A DNA stretch of 64,000 bases from Burkholderia stabilis (GCF_001742165.1 NZ_CP016442.1:3410001-3474000), one strand, 5' to 3'. Shown: positions 1-10,991, counted from the first letter of the stretch. The notes: generated by a model from the sequence alone, not told the origin. Numbers and translations: made by a program.

Positions 1-609
<609 letters not shown>

Positions 610-622
610 CGGCCGGCGCCGG

Positions 623-1507
623 TTACAGGCGCAGGTGATCGGCCATGTAATCGACGAACGCGCGCAGCTTCGGCGTCGGATGCCGGCCTGACGGCCACAG
701 CACGGAAATCGGCGTGCGGCTCTCGATGTGTTCGTCGAGCACCGTGCGCAGCGCGCCGCCGTCGAGCGCGTCGTGCACGAAAAACTCCGGCAGGCACGCG
801 ATGCCGAGCCCGCGCAACACGAAGCACAGGCGCGCCTCCGCGTTGTTGCTGACCATTGATACCGGCACCTCGGGCGACGTGCCCGAGCGCGGCACGCGCA
901 GCGGCCAGGTTTCGAGCTTGCCGCTGCTCGGGAAGCGGTAGTGCAGGCAGCGGTGCAGCGCGAGGTCGGCCGGTGTGCGCGGTGTGCCGTGCCGGTCGAG
1001 ATAGTCGGGCGACGCGACGAGGTGCTGGCGGAAATGGCCGAGCAGCCGCGATGACAGCCGTGAATCCGACGGCCGGCCGGTACGCAGCACCGCGTCGAAA
1101 CCTTCGTCGACGACGTCGACGAGCCGGTCGTTGAAATCGATATCGAGTTCGATCTCCGGATACGCGGCCATGAAATCGGCGAGCACGGGCAGCAAGAGCG
1201 TGCCGACCATCGGCAGGCTCACGCGCAGGCGTCCGCGCGGCGCTTCGGCGCTGTGCGTCAGTTCCTGCTCGGCCGCATCGATCTCGGCGATCACGCGCCG
1301 GCATCGTTCGAGAAAGCGCGTGCCTTCCGCCGTCAGCGTGATGCTGCGCGTGCTGCGGTGAAAGAGCCGCACGTTCAGGCGCGCCTCGAGCCGCGCGATG
1401 CGCTTGCCGATCGCCGACGCCGACAGCCCGAGCGCGCGGCCGGCCGCGACGAAGCTGCGCGTTTCGGCGACCTGAACGAACACGACGAAACCGCCCAGAT
1501 TTTCCAT
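623..1507 (-). CDS. LysR-family transcriptional regulator
   Basis: A 294-residue protein of normal LTTR length. The N-terminal winged HTH (about residues 1-60) carries the pattern SFVAAGRALGLSASAIGKRIARLEARLNVRLFHRSTR; the rest is a periplasmic-binding-like effector domain. It belongs to the CrgA/DsdC-like group common in Burkholderia. It is divergent from the EstB-like hydrolase at 1621, with 113 bp between the start codons, the classic arrangement in which an LTTR controls its neighbour. That intergenic DNA contains the inverted repeat ggacgc-gt-gcgtcc at 1524-1537. The effector is unknown. Confidence 0.92.
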   Translation of the reverse strand: MENLGGFVVFVQVAETRSFVAAGRALGLSASAIGKRIARLEARLNVRLFHRSTRSITLTAEGTRFLERCRRVIAEIDAAEQELTHSAEAPRGRLRVSLPMVGTLLLPVLADFMAAYPEIELDIDFNDRLVDVVDEGFDAVLRTGRPSDSRLSSRLLGHFRQHLVASPDYLDRHGTPRTPADLALHRCLHYRFPSSGKLETWPLRVPRSGTSPEVPVSMVSNNAEARLCFVLRGLGIACLPEFFVHDALDGGALRTVLDEHIESRTPISVLWPSGRHPTPKLRAFVDYMADHLRL

Positions 1508-1620
1508 GCGAGCTCCCGATTGCGGACGCGTGCGTCCGGAGTGTCCGGAACTCTAACCCGGTTTTTCTTCTTTCGCCGGCTCCTTACGATGGGCGTTCCT
1601 TCACTGTTCGAGGTCGCCCC

Positions 1621-2817
1621 ATGTCATCCCTGCCTGTCACCGCTTTCCGCGCCGAACCGGACGCCGCGCTGCGCCGCCGGCTCGACGGCACGCTCGAGCG
1701 CGCGCTCGCCGATGCGCGCATGGTCGGCGCGGTCGTGCTGGTCGCGCGCGATGGCGAGCTGCGTTATGCGCGCGCCGCCGGGCTAGCCGATCGCGAGGCC
1801 GGCACGCCGATGCGGGAGGACACGCTGTTCCGGCTCGCGTCGGTCACGAAGCCGATCGTCGCGGCCGCCGCGATGCGGCTGGTCGCGGCGGGGCGCATCG
1901 CGCTCGACGAGCCGGTCGCGCGCTGGCTGCCCGCGTTCCGGCCCGCGCTGCCCGACGGCGCGCCGGCCGATATCACGTTGCGTCATCTGCTGTCGCATAC
2001 GGCCGGGCTCGGCTATCGCTTCCTCGAAGCCGACGCCGACGGCCCGTATGCGCGAGCCGGCGTATCCGACGGGATGGATCGCGCGGGCATTTCGCTCGCG
2101 GAGAACGTGCGGCGCATCGCCAGCGTGCCGCTGAAGTTCGCGCCCGGCACGGCCTGGGACTATTCGCTTGCGATGGACGTGGTCGGCGCGCTGGTCGAGG
2201 CGGTCGACGGCCGGCCGCTCGCCGAGGCGGTGGCCGCGCTCGTCACGACGCCGCTCGGAATGACCGACACCGCGTTCGTCGCGCACGACGCCGCGCGATT
2301 GGCGACGCCCTACGTGAGCACGCCGGGCGTGCCGCGCCGGATGGCGGACACCGATCTCGTGCCGGTGTTCGACGGCACGGTCGGCATCCGTTTCGAACCG
2401 GCGCGCGTGTTCGACCGCGATGCGTGGCCGTCGGGTGGCGCGGGCATGGTCGGCAGTGCGCGCGATTGCGTGACGCTGCTCGACGCGCTGCGCACGGGCC
2501 GCGACGGCTGGCTCGAACGCACGTGGATCGACGAGATGGCGCGCATCCAGCCGGGCGCGCACGCACTGCAGGACGCGCCGGGTTTCGGTTTCGGGCTCGG
2601 GTTTTCGGTGCTGCACGATCCGGCGGCCGCGCAGTCGCCGGAGTCGGTCGGCACGTGGCGCTGGGGCGGCGCGTACGGACATGCGTGGTTCGTCGATCGC
2701 GCCGCCGGCCTCACGGTCGTTGCGCTGACCAACACGTTGTACGAGGGCATGCACGGGCGCATCGTGACCGACGTGCGCGATGCGGTCTATGGCGTCGATG
2801 CCGGGAGCGCGGCATGA
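1621..2817 (+). CDS. EstB-like serine hydrolase (family VIII esterase, beta-lactamase fold)
   Basis: A 398-residue penicillin-binding-protein/class C beta-lactamase-fold enzyme. The nucleophile motif is S74-V-T-K77 (in LFRLASVTKPIV); the general-base Tyr is probably in WDYSLAMDV; the C-terminal WGGAYGHAWFVDRAAGL matches the region that replaces the KTG box in family VIII esterases. The local sequence DREAGTPMREDTLFRLASVTKP closely resembles remembered Burkholderia gladioli EstB, so carboxylesterase activity is more likely than beta-lactam hydrolysis. There is no signal peptide, so it is probably cytoplasmic. ATG at 1621 is preceded by GAGGT. It is followed by, and overlaps, an MFS exporter gene. 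Confidence 0.85.
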   Translation: MSSLPVTAFRAEPDAALRRRLDGTLERALADARMVGAVVLVARDGELRYARAAGLADREAGTPMREDTLFRLASVTKPIVAAAAMRLVAAGRIALDEPVARWLPAFRPALPDGAPADITLRHLLSHTAGLGYRFLEADADGPYARAGVSDGMDRAGISLAENVRRIASVPLKFAPGTAWDYSLAMDVVGALVEAVDGRPLAEAVAALVTTPLGMTDTAFVAHDAARLATPYVSTPGVPRRMADTDLVPVFDGTVGIRFEPARVFDRDAWPSGGAGMVGSARDCVTLLDALRTGRDGWLERTWIDEMARIQPGAHALQDAPGFGFGLGFSVLHDPAAAQSPESVGTWRWGGAYGHAWFVDRAAGLTVVALTNTLYEGMHGRIVTDVRDAVYGVDAGSAA

Positions 2818-4024
2818 GCGACTGCACATCGATCGACGACGACGTTGCCGTCCAGGCCGGGCACGCGCGTGGCGCTTGCCGGTCGCGAACCTGCTCGCGC
2901 TCGCGACGGCCGCCTTCATCACGATTCTCACCGAGGCGTTGCCGGCCGGCCTGCTGCCGCTGATGAGCGCCGACCTGCACGTGACCGAGGCGCTGATCGG
3001 CCAGCTCGTGACCGTCTATGCGCTCGGCTCGATCGTCGCGGCGATCCCGCTCGTGGCCGCGACGCGTGCGATGCGCCGGCGCCGGCTGCTGCTCGCGGCG
3101 CTGGCCGGTTTCGTCGTGTCGAATGCGCTGACGGCCGTCTCGCCGTACTACGCGCTCACGCTCGCCGCGCGTTTCGTCGCCGGCATGTCGGCCGGGCTGT
3201 TGTGGGCGCTGCTGGCCGGCTACGCGAGCCGGATGGTCGGCGCATCGCTGCGCGGGCGCGCGATCGCGGTCGCAATGCTCGGCGCGCCGGTCGCGATGTC
3301 GATCGGCATTCCGGCCGGCACCGCGCTGGGCGCGGCGCTCGGCTGGCGCGTCGCATTCGCGCTGATCACGCTGGCGGCGCTCGCGCTGATCGGCTGGATT
3401 CGCTTGCGCGTGCCCGATTACCCGGGGCAGCAGGCCGGCACGCGCGAACCGGTGCTCGGCGTGATGACGCTGCCCGGCGTGCGGCCGGTACTGACCGTGA
3501 TGTTCGCGTACGTGCTCGCGCACAACATGCTGTACACGTACGTCGCGCCGTTCCTCGCGGGCGTGAGGATGGGCACGCAGGTCGATGTGGTGCTGTTCGT
3601 GTTCGGCGTGGCGTCGCTGGTCGGCATCGCGCTGACGGGTGCGTGGATCGGCGCCGCGCAACGGCGCCTGACGCTCGCCAGCATCGCGCTGTTCGCGCTC
3701 GCGGCGGCGCTGCTCGGCGCAGGCTCCGGGATGACGATCGTCTATGCGGGCGTCGTGCTGTGGGGGCTCGCGTTCGGCGGCGCGCCGACGCTGTTCCAGA
3801 CGGCCACCGCGAACGCGGCGGGGGAGTCGGCCGACGTCGCGCAGTCGATGCTCGTGACGGTGTGGAACCTCGCGATCGCGGGCGGCGGCATCGCGGGCGG
3901 GATGCTGCTCGGCGCGACGGGCGCCAGCGCGATTCCGTGGGTGCTGGTCGTGCTGCTGGCGGCCGCGTGGGTCGGCGCGTGGCGCGCGCGCCGGCATGCG
4001 TTTCCGGCGCCGCGTGCGGCCTGA
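2780..4024 (+). CDS. MFS transporter, AraJ/sugar-efflux type (start uncertain, possible N-terminal frameshift)
   Basis: About 380 residues of a 12-helix major facilitator; the first helix region is FITILTEALPAGLLPLMSADL and the loop after helix 2 is RAMRRRRLLL. It resembles the AraJ/NepI/PbuE drug, sugar or nucleoside efflux group. The in-frame N-terminus from 2780 is arginine-rich and unlike a transporter. A better-looking start, ATG at 2814 overlapping the previous stop as ATGA and giving MSDCTSIDDDVAVQAGHAR, is in a different frame. One missing base between about 2850 and 2878 would join the two. An alternative in-frame start is TTG at 2876. It probably forms a two-gene unit with the EstB-like hydrolase. 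Confidence 0.85.
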   Translation: MRSMASMPGARHERLHIDRRRRCRPGRARAWRLPVANLLALATAAFITILTEALPAGLLPLMSADLHVTEALIGQLVTVYALGSIVAAIPLVAATRAMRRRRLLLAALAGFVVSNALTAVSPYYALTLAARFVAGMSAGLLWALLAGYASRMVGASLRGRAIAVAMLGAPVAMSIGIPAGTALGAALGWRVAFALITLAALALIGWIRLRVPDYPGQQAGTREPVLGVMTLPGVRPVLTVMFAYVLAHNMLYTYVAPFLAGVRMGTQVDVVLFVFGVASLVGIALTGAWIGAAQRRLTLASIALFALAAALLGAGSGMTIVYAGVVLWGLAFGGAPTLFQTATANAAGESADVAQSMLVTVWNLAIAGGGIAGGMLLGATGASAIPWVLVVLLAAAWVGAWRARRHAFPAPRAA

Positions 4025-4040
4025 GCGCGCGGTTGCGGTG

Positions 4041-4997
4041 TCAGTCCGCCTTCGCGTCGAGCGCGGCGCGCGCGCAGGTTTCGTCGGTGACGAGCCCCGA
4101 CACCCAGCCGCCGCGCAGCGCGGCGATCACCGCGTCGCGTTTCTTCGGGCCGCCGGCGAAGGCGATCGTCGGGCGTTTCGGCGGCGTGGCGAGCGACACG
4201 CTCGTCACGCGCGGGCCGGTCGACACGTCGATCAGCTTGCCCTGCGCGTCGATCGGCATGCCGAGCAATTCGGCCACTGCGCCGAGCGCGGTCATCTCGT
4301 CGCGCTCCTGTTCGGTGATGAAGCCGTCTTCGTAGAGCGGGCAGTGCGGGCCGATGTTGCCGATTCCGACGAACGCGACATCGGCCTTGCCCGACAGCGC
4401 CTCGACGATCCGGTACAGCCGGTGGTTGCACCACTGCGCGCGCTCGGCGCCGCTGTCGGCGAACAGCGGCGCGGGCAGCAGGAAGTGCTTGCTGCCGGTT
4501 TTCTCGGAGATGTATTGCGCGACGTCGTAGCGGTTCGACGAGCCGTCGGCCGCGATCGCGCCGACCATCGACACGAGCCGGTGCTGCGGGCGGTCGATCT
4601 GCGCGATCTGCGCGACGGCGGCCTTCAGCGTCCGGCCGCTGCTGACGGCGATCACCATCGGCCGCGTCTCGCCCAGGTAGCGCTCCATCACCTGCGCGCC
4701 GGCGACCGCGAGCTTGCGGTCGATCGCGTCGGGCGCGTCGGCATCGACGGGCACGACTTCGCACATCGCCAGGCCGTAGCGTTTCGACAGCTGCGCGCCG
4801 AGATCGAGACAGTCGGCGAGCTGATGGTCGACGCGCACGCGGATCAGGTTCTTTTCGACCGCGAACGCGACGAGGCGCTGCGCGACGGGGCGCGACACCT
4901 GCAGCTTTTCGGCGATTTCGTTCTGCGTGTCGCCCGCGACGTAGTAGAGCCACGCGGCGCGCGTGGCGAGATCGAGTTTTTCTGAGGACTTGGACAC
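4041..4997 (-). CDS. SorC/DeoR-type sugar-binding transcriptional regulator
   Basis: A 318-residue SorC-family regulator. The N-terminal HTH (about residues 15-50, NEIAEKLQVSRPVAQRLVAFA) is followed by the sugar-phosphate-binding domain with VSSGRTLKAAV, SMVGAIAADGSSNRYD and FVGIGNIG. GTG at 4997 (VSKSSEKLDLATRAAWLYY) is chosen because it gives the usual family N-terminus; upstream in-frame sequence is arginine/proline-rich. It is the last gene of a minus-strand polyol operon after dalD and xylB, so it probably senses a pentitol, pentulose or phosphorylated derivative and controls that operon. Confidence 0.9.
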   Translation of the reverse strand: MSKSSEKLDLATRAAWLYYVAGDTQNEIAEKLQVSRPVAQRLVAFAVEKNLIRVRVDHQLADCLDLGAQLSKRYGLAMCEVVPVDADAPDAIDRKLAVAGAQVMERYLGETRPMVIAVSSGRTLKAAVAQIAQIDRPQHRLVSMVGAIAADGSSNRYDVAQYISEKTGSKHFLLPAPLFADSGAERAQWCNHRLYRIVEALSGKADVAFVGIGNIGPHCPLYEDGFITEQERDEMTALGAVAELLGMPIDAQGKLIDVSTGPRVTSVSLATPPKRPTIAFAGGPKKRDAVIAALRGGWVSGLVTDETCARAALDAKAD

Positions 4998-5119
4998 GAT
5001 AGCGATTCGGTTCGGAGCTGGGGGCCGCCCGCGGACCGGCCGGCGGGCCGCACGACGGCATCCACTGTAACGCATGTCGTGCGCGCGGCCGTTGGCCGGT
5101 GCGCGCGCGGCGACGGCGC

Positions 5120-6601
<1,482 letters not shown>

Positions 6602-6705
6602 GAGCGATCCGTTCCGTCAGAGAGGAGCCGCTACTTTAGCCGTGCTGCACGCCCTGTGCCAAGCAGGTTCGCCCGGCCGCGCGGCCGGGCGCCGGCGCTC
6701 GCGCG

Positions 6706-8100
6706 TCAGCGCTGCGCGAGCCATGCGTCGACGCGTGCCAGCCCGGCGCGCAGCGCCTCGAACAGCGCCGCGTTGCCGGCGAGCGAGCCCCACAGCGGGC
6801 GGCTCGCGCACAGCGCGACGACGGGGTCGTCGGCGTCGACGATCGCGCGCGCGGCGCTGTCGTCCATCACGCCGTCCTGGTACGCGTACGGCAGCGTGCC
6901 GCGCGCCCAGCGTTCGAGAAAGCGCAGGAACAGCGCGGGCAGCACGGCGGTGGCGACCGGCGCCGCGCCGCGCGCGAACGATTCGGCGAGCGTCGGCGCG
7001 ATGAAGCCGGGGATCTTCGAGAAGCCGTCGGCCGCGACGCGCTGGTTCGTATCGAGCACGTACGGGTTGCCGAAGCGCTCGAGCACGACGTCGCGGTAGC
7101 GCGCGAGGTCGAGCGGGCTCGGCGTGAGGCACGGGATCACGTCCTGCGTCACGTAGTCGTGCGCGAAACGGCGGATCGCCGCGTCGTGCGTGCCTTCGTG
7201 GATATACGTGTACCCGGCGAGCGTGCCGGCCCACGCGATGCAGCTGTGCGTCGCGTTGAGGATGCGGATCTTCGCTTCTTCGTACGGGTGCACGTCGTCG
7301 ACGAGTTCCGCGCCGGCCAGCTCCCAGCGCGGCCGGCCGGCCGCGAAGCGGTCCTCGATCACCCACTGGATGAACGATTCGCCCATCACCGGGCAGGCGT
7401 CGTCGATGCCGGTCGCCGCCAGCACGCGCTCGCGCACGTCGGCGGTCGGGCGCGGCGTGATGCGGTCGACCATTGCGCTCGGCGTGGCGACGTGCGCGTC
7501 GAACCACGCGAGCAGGTCGGCCGCGCCGCGCCGTTCGAGAAATTCGCGCATCCCTGCGCGAAAGCGCGCGCCGTTGTTGCGCAGGTTGTCGCAGCTCTGC
7601 AGCGTGAGCGGGCCCGCGCCGCGCTTCACGCGTTCGGCGAGCAGTGCCGCGAGCGCGCCGTACAGCGTCGTACGCGCGCCCTGCAGGTCGGCCGCGAGAT
7701 CGGCGTTCGCGACGTCGAGCCGGTTGTGTTCGTCGAGGTAGTAGCCGCCTTCGGTGACGGTGAACGACACGATCCGGCAGGCCGGGTCGGCGCCGGCGTC
7801 GATCAGCGCGGCGAGGTCGATCGACCACGGCAGCACGCGGGTGATCGCGCGGATCGTCTCGTACGCGCGTTCGCCTTGCGGCGTGACGGTTTCGAGCGTG
7901 TATGCGCCGTGCTGCGCGGCGAGCGCGTCCATCGTCGTGCGCATGTCGTCGCGGATGTTGCCGACGGTCAGCGACCAGCGTTCGCCGGCCGGCACGGCCG
8001 CGTTCACGCGATGCAGATACCACGCCTGGTGCGCGCGGTGAAACGAGCCCGCGCCGATGTGCAGCAGCACGGGTGCGCGGGCGGTGGGCGATTCGCTCAT
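6706..8100 (-). CDS. dalD: D-arabinitol 4-dehydrogenase / mannitol dehydrogenase family protein
   Basis: A 464-residue long-chain polyol dehydrogenase. The N-terminal dinucleotide-binding segment is LHIGAGSFHRAHQAWYLH; the C-terminal catalytic signature is around KIRILNATHSCIAWAG, with the conserved Lys-Asn-Asn-His pattern. ATG at 8100 is preceded by AGGAGA. Enzymes of this family oxidise D-arabinitol to D-xylulose or mannitol to fructose; the xylulokinase gene 104 bp downstream favours arabinitol. The substrate is inferred from context. It appears to be the first gene of the dalD-xylB-SorC operon, with a 10-bp tandem repeat array 140 bp upstream. Confidence 0.85.
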   Translation of the reverse strand: MSESPTARAPVLLHIGAGSFHRAHQAWYLHRVNAAVPAGERWSLTVGNIRDDMRTTMDALAAQHGAYTLETVTPQGERAYETIRAITRVLPWSIDLAALIDAGADPACRIVSFTVTEGGYYLDEHNRLDVANADLAADLQGARTTLYGALAALLAERVKRGAGPLTLQSCDNLRNNGARFRAGMREFLERRGAADLLAWFDAHVATPSAMVDRITPRPTADVRERVLAATGIDDACPVMGESFIQWVIEDRFAAGRPRWELAGAELVDDVHPYEEAKIRILNATHSCIAWAGTLAGYTYIHEGTHDAAIRRFAHDYVTQDVIPCLTPSPLDLARYRDVVLERFGNPYVLDTNQRVAADGFSKIPGFIAPTLAESFARGAAPVATAVLPALFLRFLERWARGTLPYAYQDGVMDDSAARAIVDADDPVVALCASRPLWGSLAGNAALFEALRAGLARVDAWLAQR

Positions 8101-8240
8101 CCGGTGTCTCCTGTTCGTGCCAGTCTTTCCTGAGGATTCGATCATTTGCTCTTTGTGTGAGCGAATGATCGTATTCGGGCGAGCGAAAGTCAAGGCGGGG
8201 AAACGGCATTTCGATGGTGCGCTGCGGCGGTGCGCGGGAC

Positions 8241-8320
8241 GAGCGGGAACGAGCGGGAACGAGCGGGAACGAGCGGGAACGGGCGGGAACGGGCGGGAAC
8301 GGGCGGGAACGGGCGGGAAC
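8241..8320. repeat. Decanucleotide tandem repeat, eight perfect units in two subtypes
   Basis: Four copies of gagcgggaac (8241-8280) are followed directly by four copies of gggcgggaac (8281-8320). A degenerate unit tgcgcgggac precedes them and gggcggccgg follows. The array lies between the dalD start (8100) and the 3' end of the LysR gene (8344). The second half has eight GGG runs in 40 bp, so it could form a G-quadruplex on the plus strand. A 10-bp unit is not a multiple of three, consistent with a non-coding array. Confidence 0.95.
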
Positions 8321-8343
8321 GGGCGGCCGGCGGGGAAGCGCCG

Positions 8344-9255
8344 TCAGCGCCATTCGCGTGTGAGCGCGACGAGTTCGTCGAGCAGCTTGCCGGCCGGCCC
8401 CGGCAGGATGCCGTGACGACGCCGGAACGCGGTGAGCGTGCGCACCGCGACGACTTCGCGCACCGGCAGCGTGTCGATCGTGCCGGCGCGCTGCTCGGCG
8501 CCGTACATCGGCTCGGCCATCCAGCTCAGGAAGCCGGCATGCGCGACGAGGCTCTTCAGCGTCGTGACCGAGCGCGTCTCGACCGCGATGTCGGGCAGCG
8601 CGAGCCCGTGCGCGTCGAAGGTCGCGCGCATGTGGTCGAACGGCGCGGTGCCGCGCGGCGGGATCGCCCAGCGCGCGTGCAGCGTATCGGCGAGCGTCGG
8701 CGCGCGGCCGAGCGCGCGCAGCGGATGGTTCGGCGCCGCGACGATGTGGCTGCGGTCTTCCCAGCGGCATTCGGGAATCGCGACGATTTCGTCGGTGTCG
8801 GGCGCGTGCGCGGACAGCGCGAGATCGATCTCGTGCTTGTTCAGCCCGTCGGCGAGCCGGTCCCACACGCCTTCGAGGATCTCGACGCGCAGGTTCGGCC
8901 AGCGATCGAGCACGCGGCCGACCGCGACCGGCAGCACGAGGCTCGCGATGCTGCCCACCGTGCCGACCTTGATCGTGCCCTTCGCGAAGCCGCGCATCGC
9001 GTCGAGCTCTTCGCGCGCATGCTCGGCCTCGTGCTGCAGCAACGTCGCGTGCGGCAGCAGCGCCTCGCCGAACGCGGTGAGCTGCACACCCTTCGAATGG
9101 CGCTCGAACAGCGGCGCGCCGACCTGGTCCTCGAGCCGCTTCAGGATCCGGCTCAGCGCCGGCTGCGTCACATGCAGCGCATCGGCCGCGCGGCCGAGGC
9201 TGCCGCACGCGACGATCGTCGTGAAGGCGCGCAATTGTCGGAGATCGAAAGTCAT
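8344..9255 (-). CDS. LysR-family regulator, divergent from benzoylformate decarboxylase
   Basis: A 303-residue LTTR with the N-terminal HTH MTFDLRQLRAFTTIVACGSLGRAADALHVTQPALSRILKRLE (part shown to identify it) and an effector-binding domain. ATG at 9255 is chosen because MTFDLRQLR aligns with canonical LTTR starts; an upstream in-frame ATG at 9309 would add 18 residues and run through the putative operator. It is divergent from mdlC, with 99 bp between starts, and probably activates the aromatic keto-acid operon. An 8-bp inverted repeat lies in the shared region. Confidence 0.9.
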   Translation of the reverse strand: MTFDLRQLRAFTTIVACGSLGRAADALHVTQPALSRILKRLEDQVGAPLFERHSKGVQLTAFGEALLPHATLLQHEAEHAREELDAMRGFAKGTIKVGTVGSIASLVLPVAVGRVLDRWPNLRVEILEGVWDRLADGLNKHEIDLALSAHAPDTDEIVAIPECRWEDRSHIVAAPNHPLRALGRAPTLADTLHARWAIPPRGTAPFDHMRATFDAHGLALPDIAVETRSVTTLKSLVAHAGFLSWMAEPMYGAEQRAGTIDTLPVREVVAVRTLTAFRRRHGILPGPAGKLLDELVALTREWR

Positions 9256-9285
9256 GTCGAAACGTAATGGCTTTTCGCAAAAAAT

Positions 9286-9320
9286 ACAGTATCCGAGAAT
9301 GGCTTGCACTTCGATACTGT
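9286..9320. promoter_or_regulatory. Putative LysR operator: inverted repeat acagtatc / gatactgt
   Basis: A perfect 8-bp inverted repeat, acagtatc at 9286-9293 and gatactgt at 9313-9320, separated by 19 bp. The left arm lies inside a smaller palindrome, atacagtat (9284-9292). It sits between the LysR gene and mdlC, where an LTTR recognition site is expected. Its binding role is inferred. Confidence 0.6.
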
Positions 9321-9354
9321 GGAAACCGCCCAGTCATCGAGGAGACACCCGAGC

Positions 9355-10962
9355 ATGTCCGGCCATCCGCCCCCATCCGCCGCACCGGTCACCGTTCGCG
9401 ATGCGGTCATCGACCTGTTTCGCCAGTTCGGCATCGACCGCGTGTTCGGCAATCCCGGCTCGACCGAGCTGCCGATGTTTCGCGATTTCCCCGCTGATTT
9501 CCGCTACGTGCTCGGCCTGCACGAGGCCGTCGTGGTCGGGATGGCCGACGGCCATGCGCAGGCCACGGGCAATGCGGCGGTCGTCAACCTGCATTCGGCG
9601 GCGGGCGTCGGCAACGCGATGGGCAATCTGTTCACCGCGTTCAAGAACCGCACGCCGATGATCGTCACCGCGGGCCAGCAGGCGCGCGCGATCCTGCCGT
9701 TCGATCCGTTCCTCGGCGCGGCGCAGGCCGCCGAGCTGCCGAAGCCGTACGTGAAATGGAGCATCGAGCCCGCGCGCGCGCAGGACGTGCCCGCCGCGAT
9801 CGCGCGCGCCTATCGCATCGCGATGCAGGAGCCGCGCGGCCCCGTGTTCGTGTCGATCCCGGTCGACGACTGGGATCAGCCGGCCGAGCTGTTGCCGCGG
9901 CGCGAGGTCAGCAGCGTCGTGCGGCCCGATCCCGACGCGCTCGCGCGGCTTGGCGACGCGCTCGACGCCGCGCGGCGTCCCGCGTTCGTGGTCGGCGCGG
10001 CCGTTGATCGCGCGGGTGCATGGGACGACGTCGTGCGGCTCGCCGAACGGCATCGTGCGCGCGTGTACGTCGCGCCGATGTCGGGGCGCTGCAGCTTCCC
10101 CGAGGATCATCCGCTGTTCGCCGGCTTCCTGCCCGCGATCCGCGAGAAGATCGTCGCGCGGCTCGACGGGCACGACCTCGTGTTCGCATTCGGCGCGCCC
10201 GCGTTCACGTATCACATCGAGGGCTTCGGCCCGCACGTGCCGCCCGGCGCCGCGCTCGTGCAGCTCGTCGACGATCCGGGCGTCGCCGCGTGGACGCCGG
10301 CGGGCGACGCGGTCGTCGGCAACCTGCGGCTCGCGGCGCACGATCTGCTGGCGCGCCCGGCGCCACCCGAGCGGCCGATGCCCGCGCCGCGTCCGCCGCG
10401 CGCGCGCATCGATGCGCCGGCCGCCGGCGAGCGCATGTCGGCCGCGTTCGCGCTGCAGACGCTCGCCGACGTGCGCGACGCGCACGACATCGTCGTCGAG
10501 GAAGCCCCGAGCGCGCGGCCCGTGATGCAGGAACACCTGCCGTTCACGCGCAGCGGCACGTTCTACACGATGGACAGCGGCGGGCTCGGCTACGGGATGC
10601 CGGCCGCGGTCGGGGTCGCGCTCGCGCAGCCGGGCCGGCGCGTGATCGGCTTGATCGGCGACGGGTCGAGCCTGTATTCGATCCAGGCATTGTGGAGTGC
10701 CGCGCAACTGAAGCTGCCGATCACGTTCGTGATCCTGAACAACCGGCGCTACGCCGCGTTACAGGATTTCGCGCCCGTGTTCGGCTTCGGTCCCGACGAC
10801 CCCGTGCAGGGCACCGATCTGCCCGACCTGGATTTCGTCGCGCTTGCGCAGGGGATGGGCTGCCGCGGCGTGCGCGTCGCGGATGCGGCGTGCCTGCGCG
10901 AGACGCTGGCCGACGCGCTGCGTGCCGCGACGCCGGTCGTCGTCGAAGTCGAGATTGCCTGA
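9355..10962 (+). CDS. mdlC: Benzoylformate decarboxylase (ThDP-dependent)
   Basis: A 535-residue thiamin-diphosphate enzyme that decarboxylates benzoylformate to benzaldehyde and CO2. Residues matching the catalytic residues of the Pseudomonas putida enzyme are visible: the Ser of NPGSTELP (Ser36), the cofactor-activating Glu in GLHEAVVVG, the His in NLHSAAG and the second His in FTYHIEG. The ThDP/Mg motif GDGSSLYSIQALWSAAQ followed by FVILNN is near residue 425. ATG at 9355 follows GAGGAG. It leads an operon with an aldehyde dehydrogenase, an oxidoreductase and an AAHS transporter. Related keto-acid substrates remain possible. Confidence 0.88.
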   Translation: MSGHPPPSAAPVTVRDAVIDLFRQFGIDRVFGNPGSTELPMFRDFPADFRYVLGLHEAVVVGMADGHAQATGNAAVVNLHSAAGVGNAMGNLFTAFKNRTPMIVTAGQQARAILPFDPFLGAAQAAELPKPYVKWSIEPARAQDVPAAIARAYRIAMQEPRGPVFVSIPVDDWDQPAELLPRREVSSVVRPDPDALARLGDALDAARRPAFVVGAAVDRAGAWDDVVRLAERHRARVYVAPMSGRCSFPEDHPLFAGFLPAIREKIVARLDGHDLVFAFGAPAFTYHIEGFGPHVPPGAALVQLVDDPGVAAWTPAGDAVVGNLRLAAHDLLARPAPPERPMPAPRPPRARIDAPAAGERMSAAFALQTLADVRDAHDIVVEEAPSARPVMQEHLPFTRSGTFYTMDSGGLGYGMPAAVGVALAQPGRRVIGLIGDGSSLYSIQALWSAAQLKLPITFVILNNRRYAALQDFAPVFGFGPDDPVQGTDLPDLDFVALAQGMGCRGVRVADAACLRETLADALRAATPVVVEVEIA

Positions 10963-10991
10963 CGCGCAGTGCGCGTCTTTCCGGAGAATTC

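Noticed and set aside
1621..2817. Class C beta-lactamase (resistance gene)
   Set aside because: The C-terminal region has WGGAYGHAW instead of a KTG box, there is no signal peptide, and the sequence resembles EstB-type esterases.
2711..3997. Long open frames on the strand opposite real genes (for example 2711-3997, 7159-8133, 9334-10707, 10749-12431, 20220-21719, 34942-36540)
   Set aside because: In very GC-rich DNA with strong third-position bias, antisense frames stay open by chance. Their products are Arg/Ala/His-rich and match no family, whereas the opposite strand encodes recognised proteins.
5004..5074. Earlier in-frame ATG start for the SorC regulator near 5074
   Set aside because: It would add about 25 Arg/Pro-rich residues unlike the family; GTG at 4997 gives the standard N-terminus.
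8231..8330. CRISPR-like array
   Set aside because: The 10-bp units are directly adjacent without spacers, and no cas genes are present.
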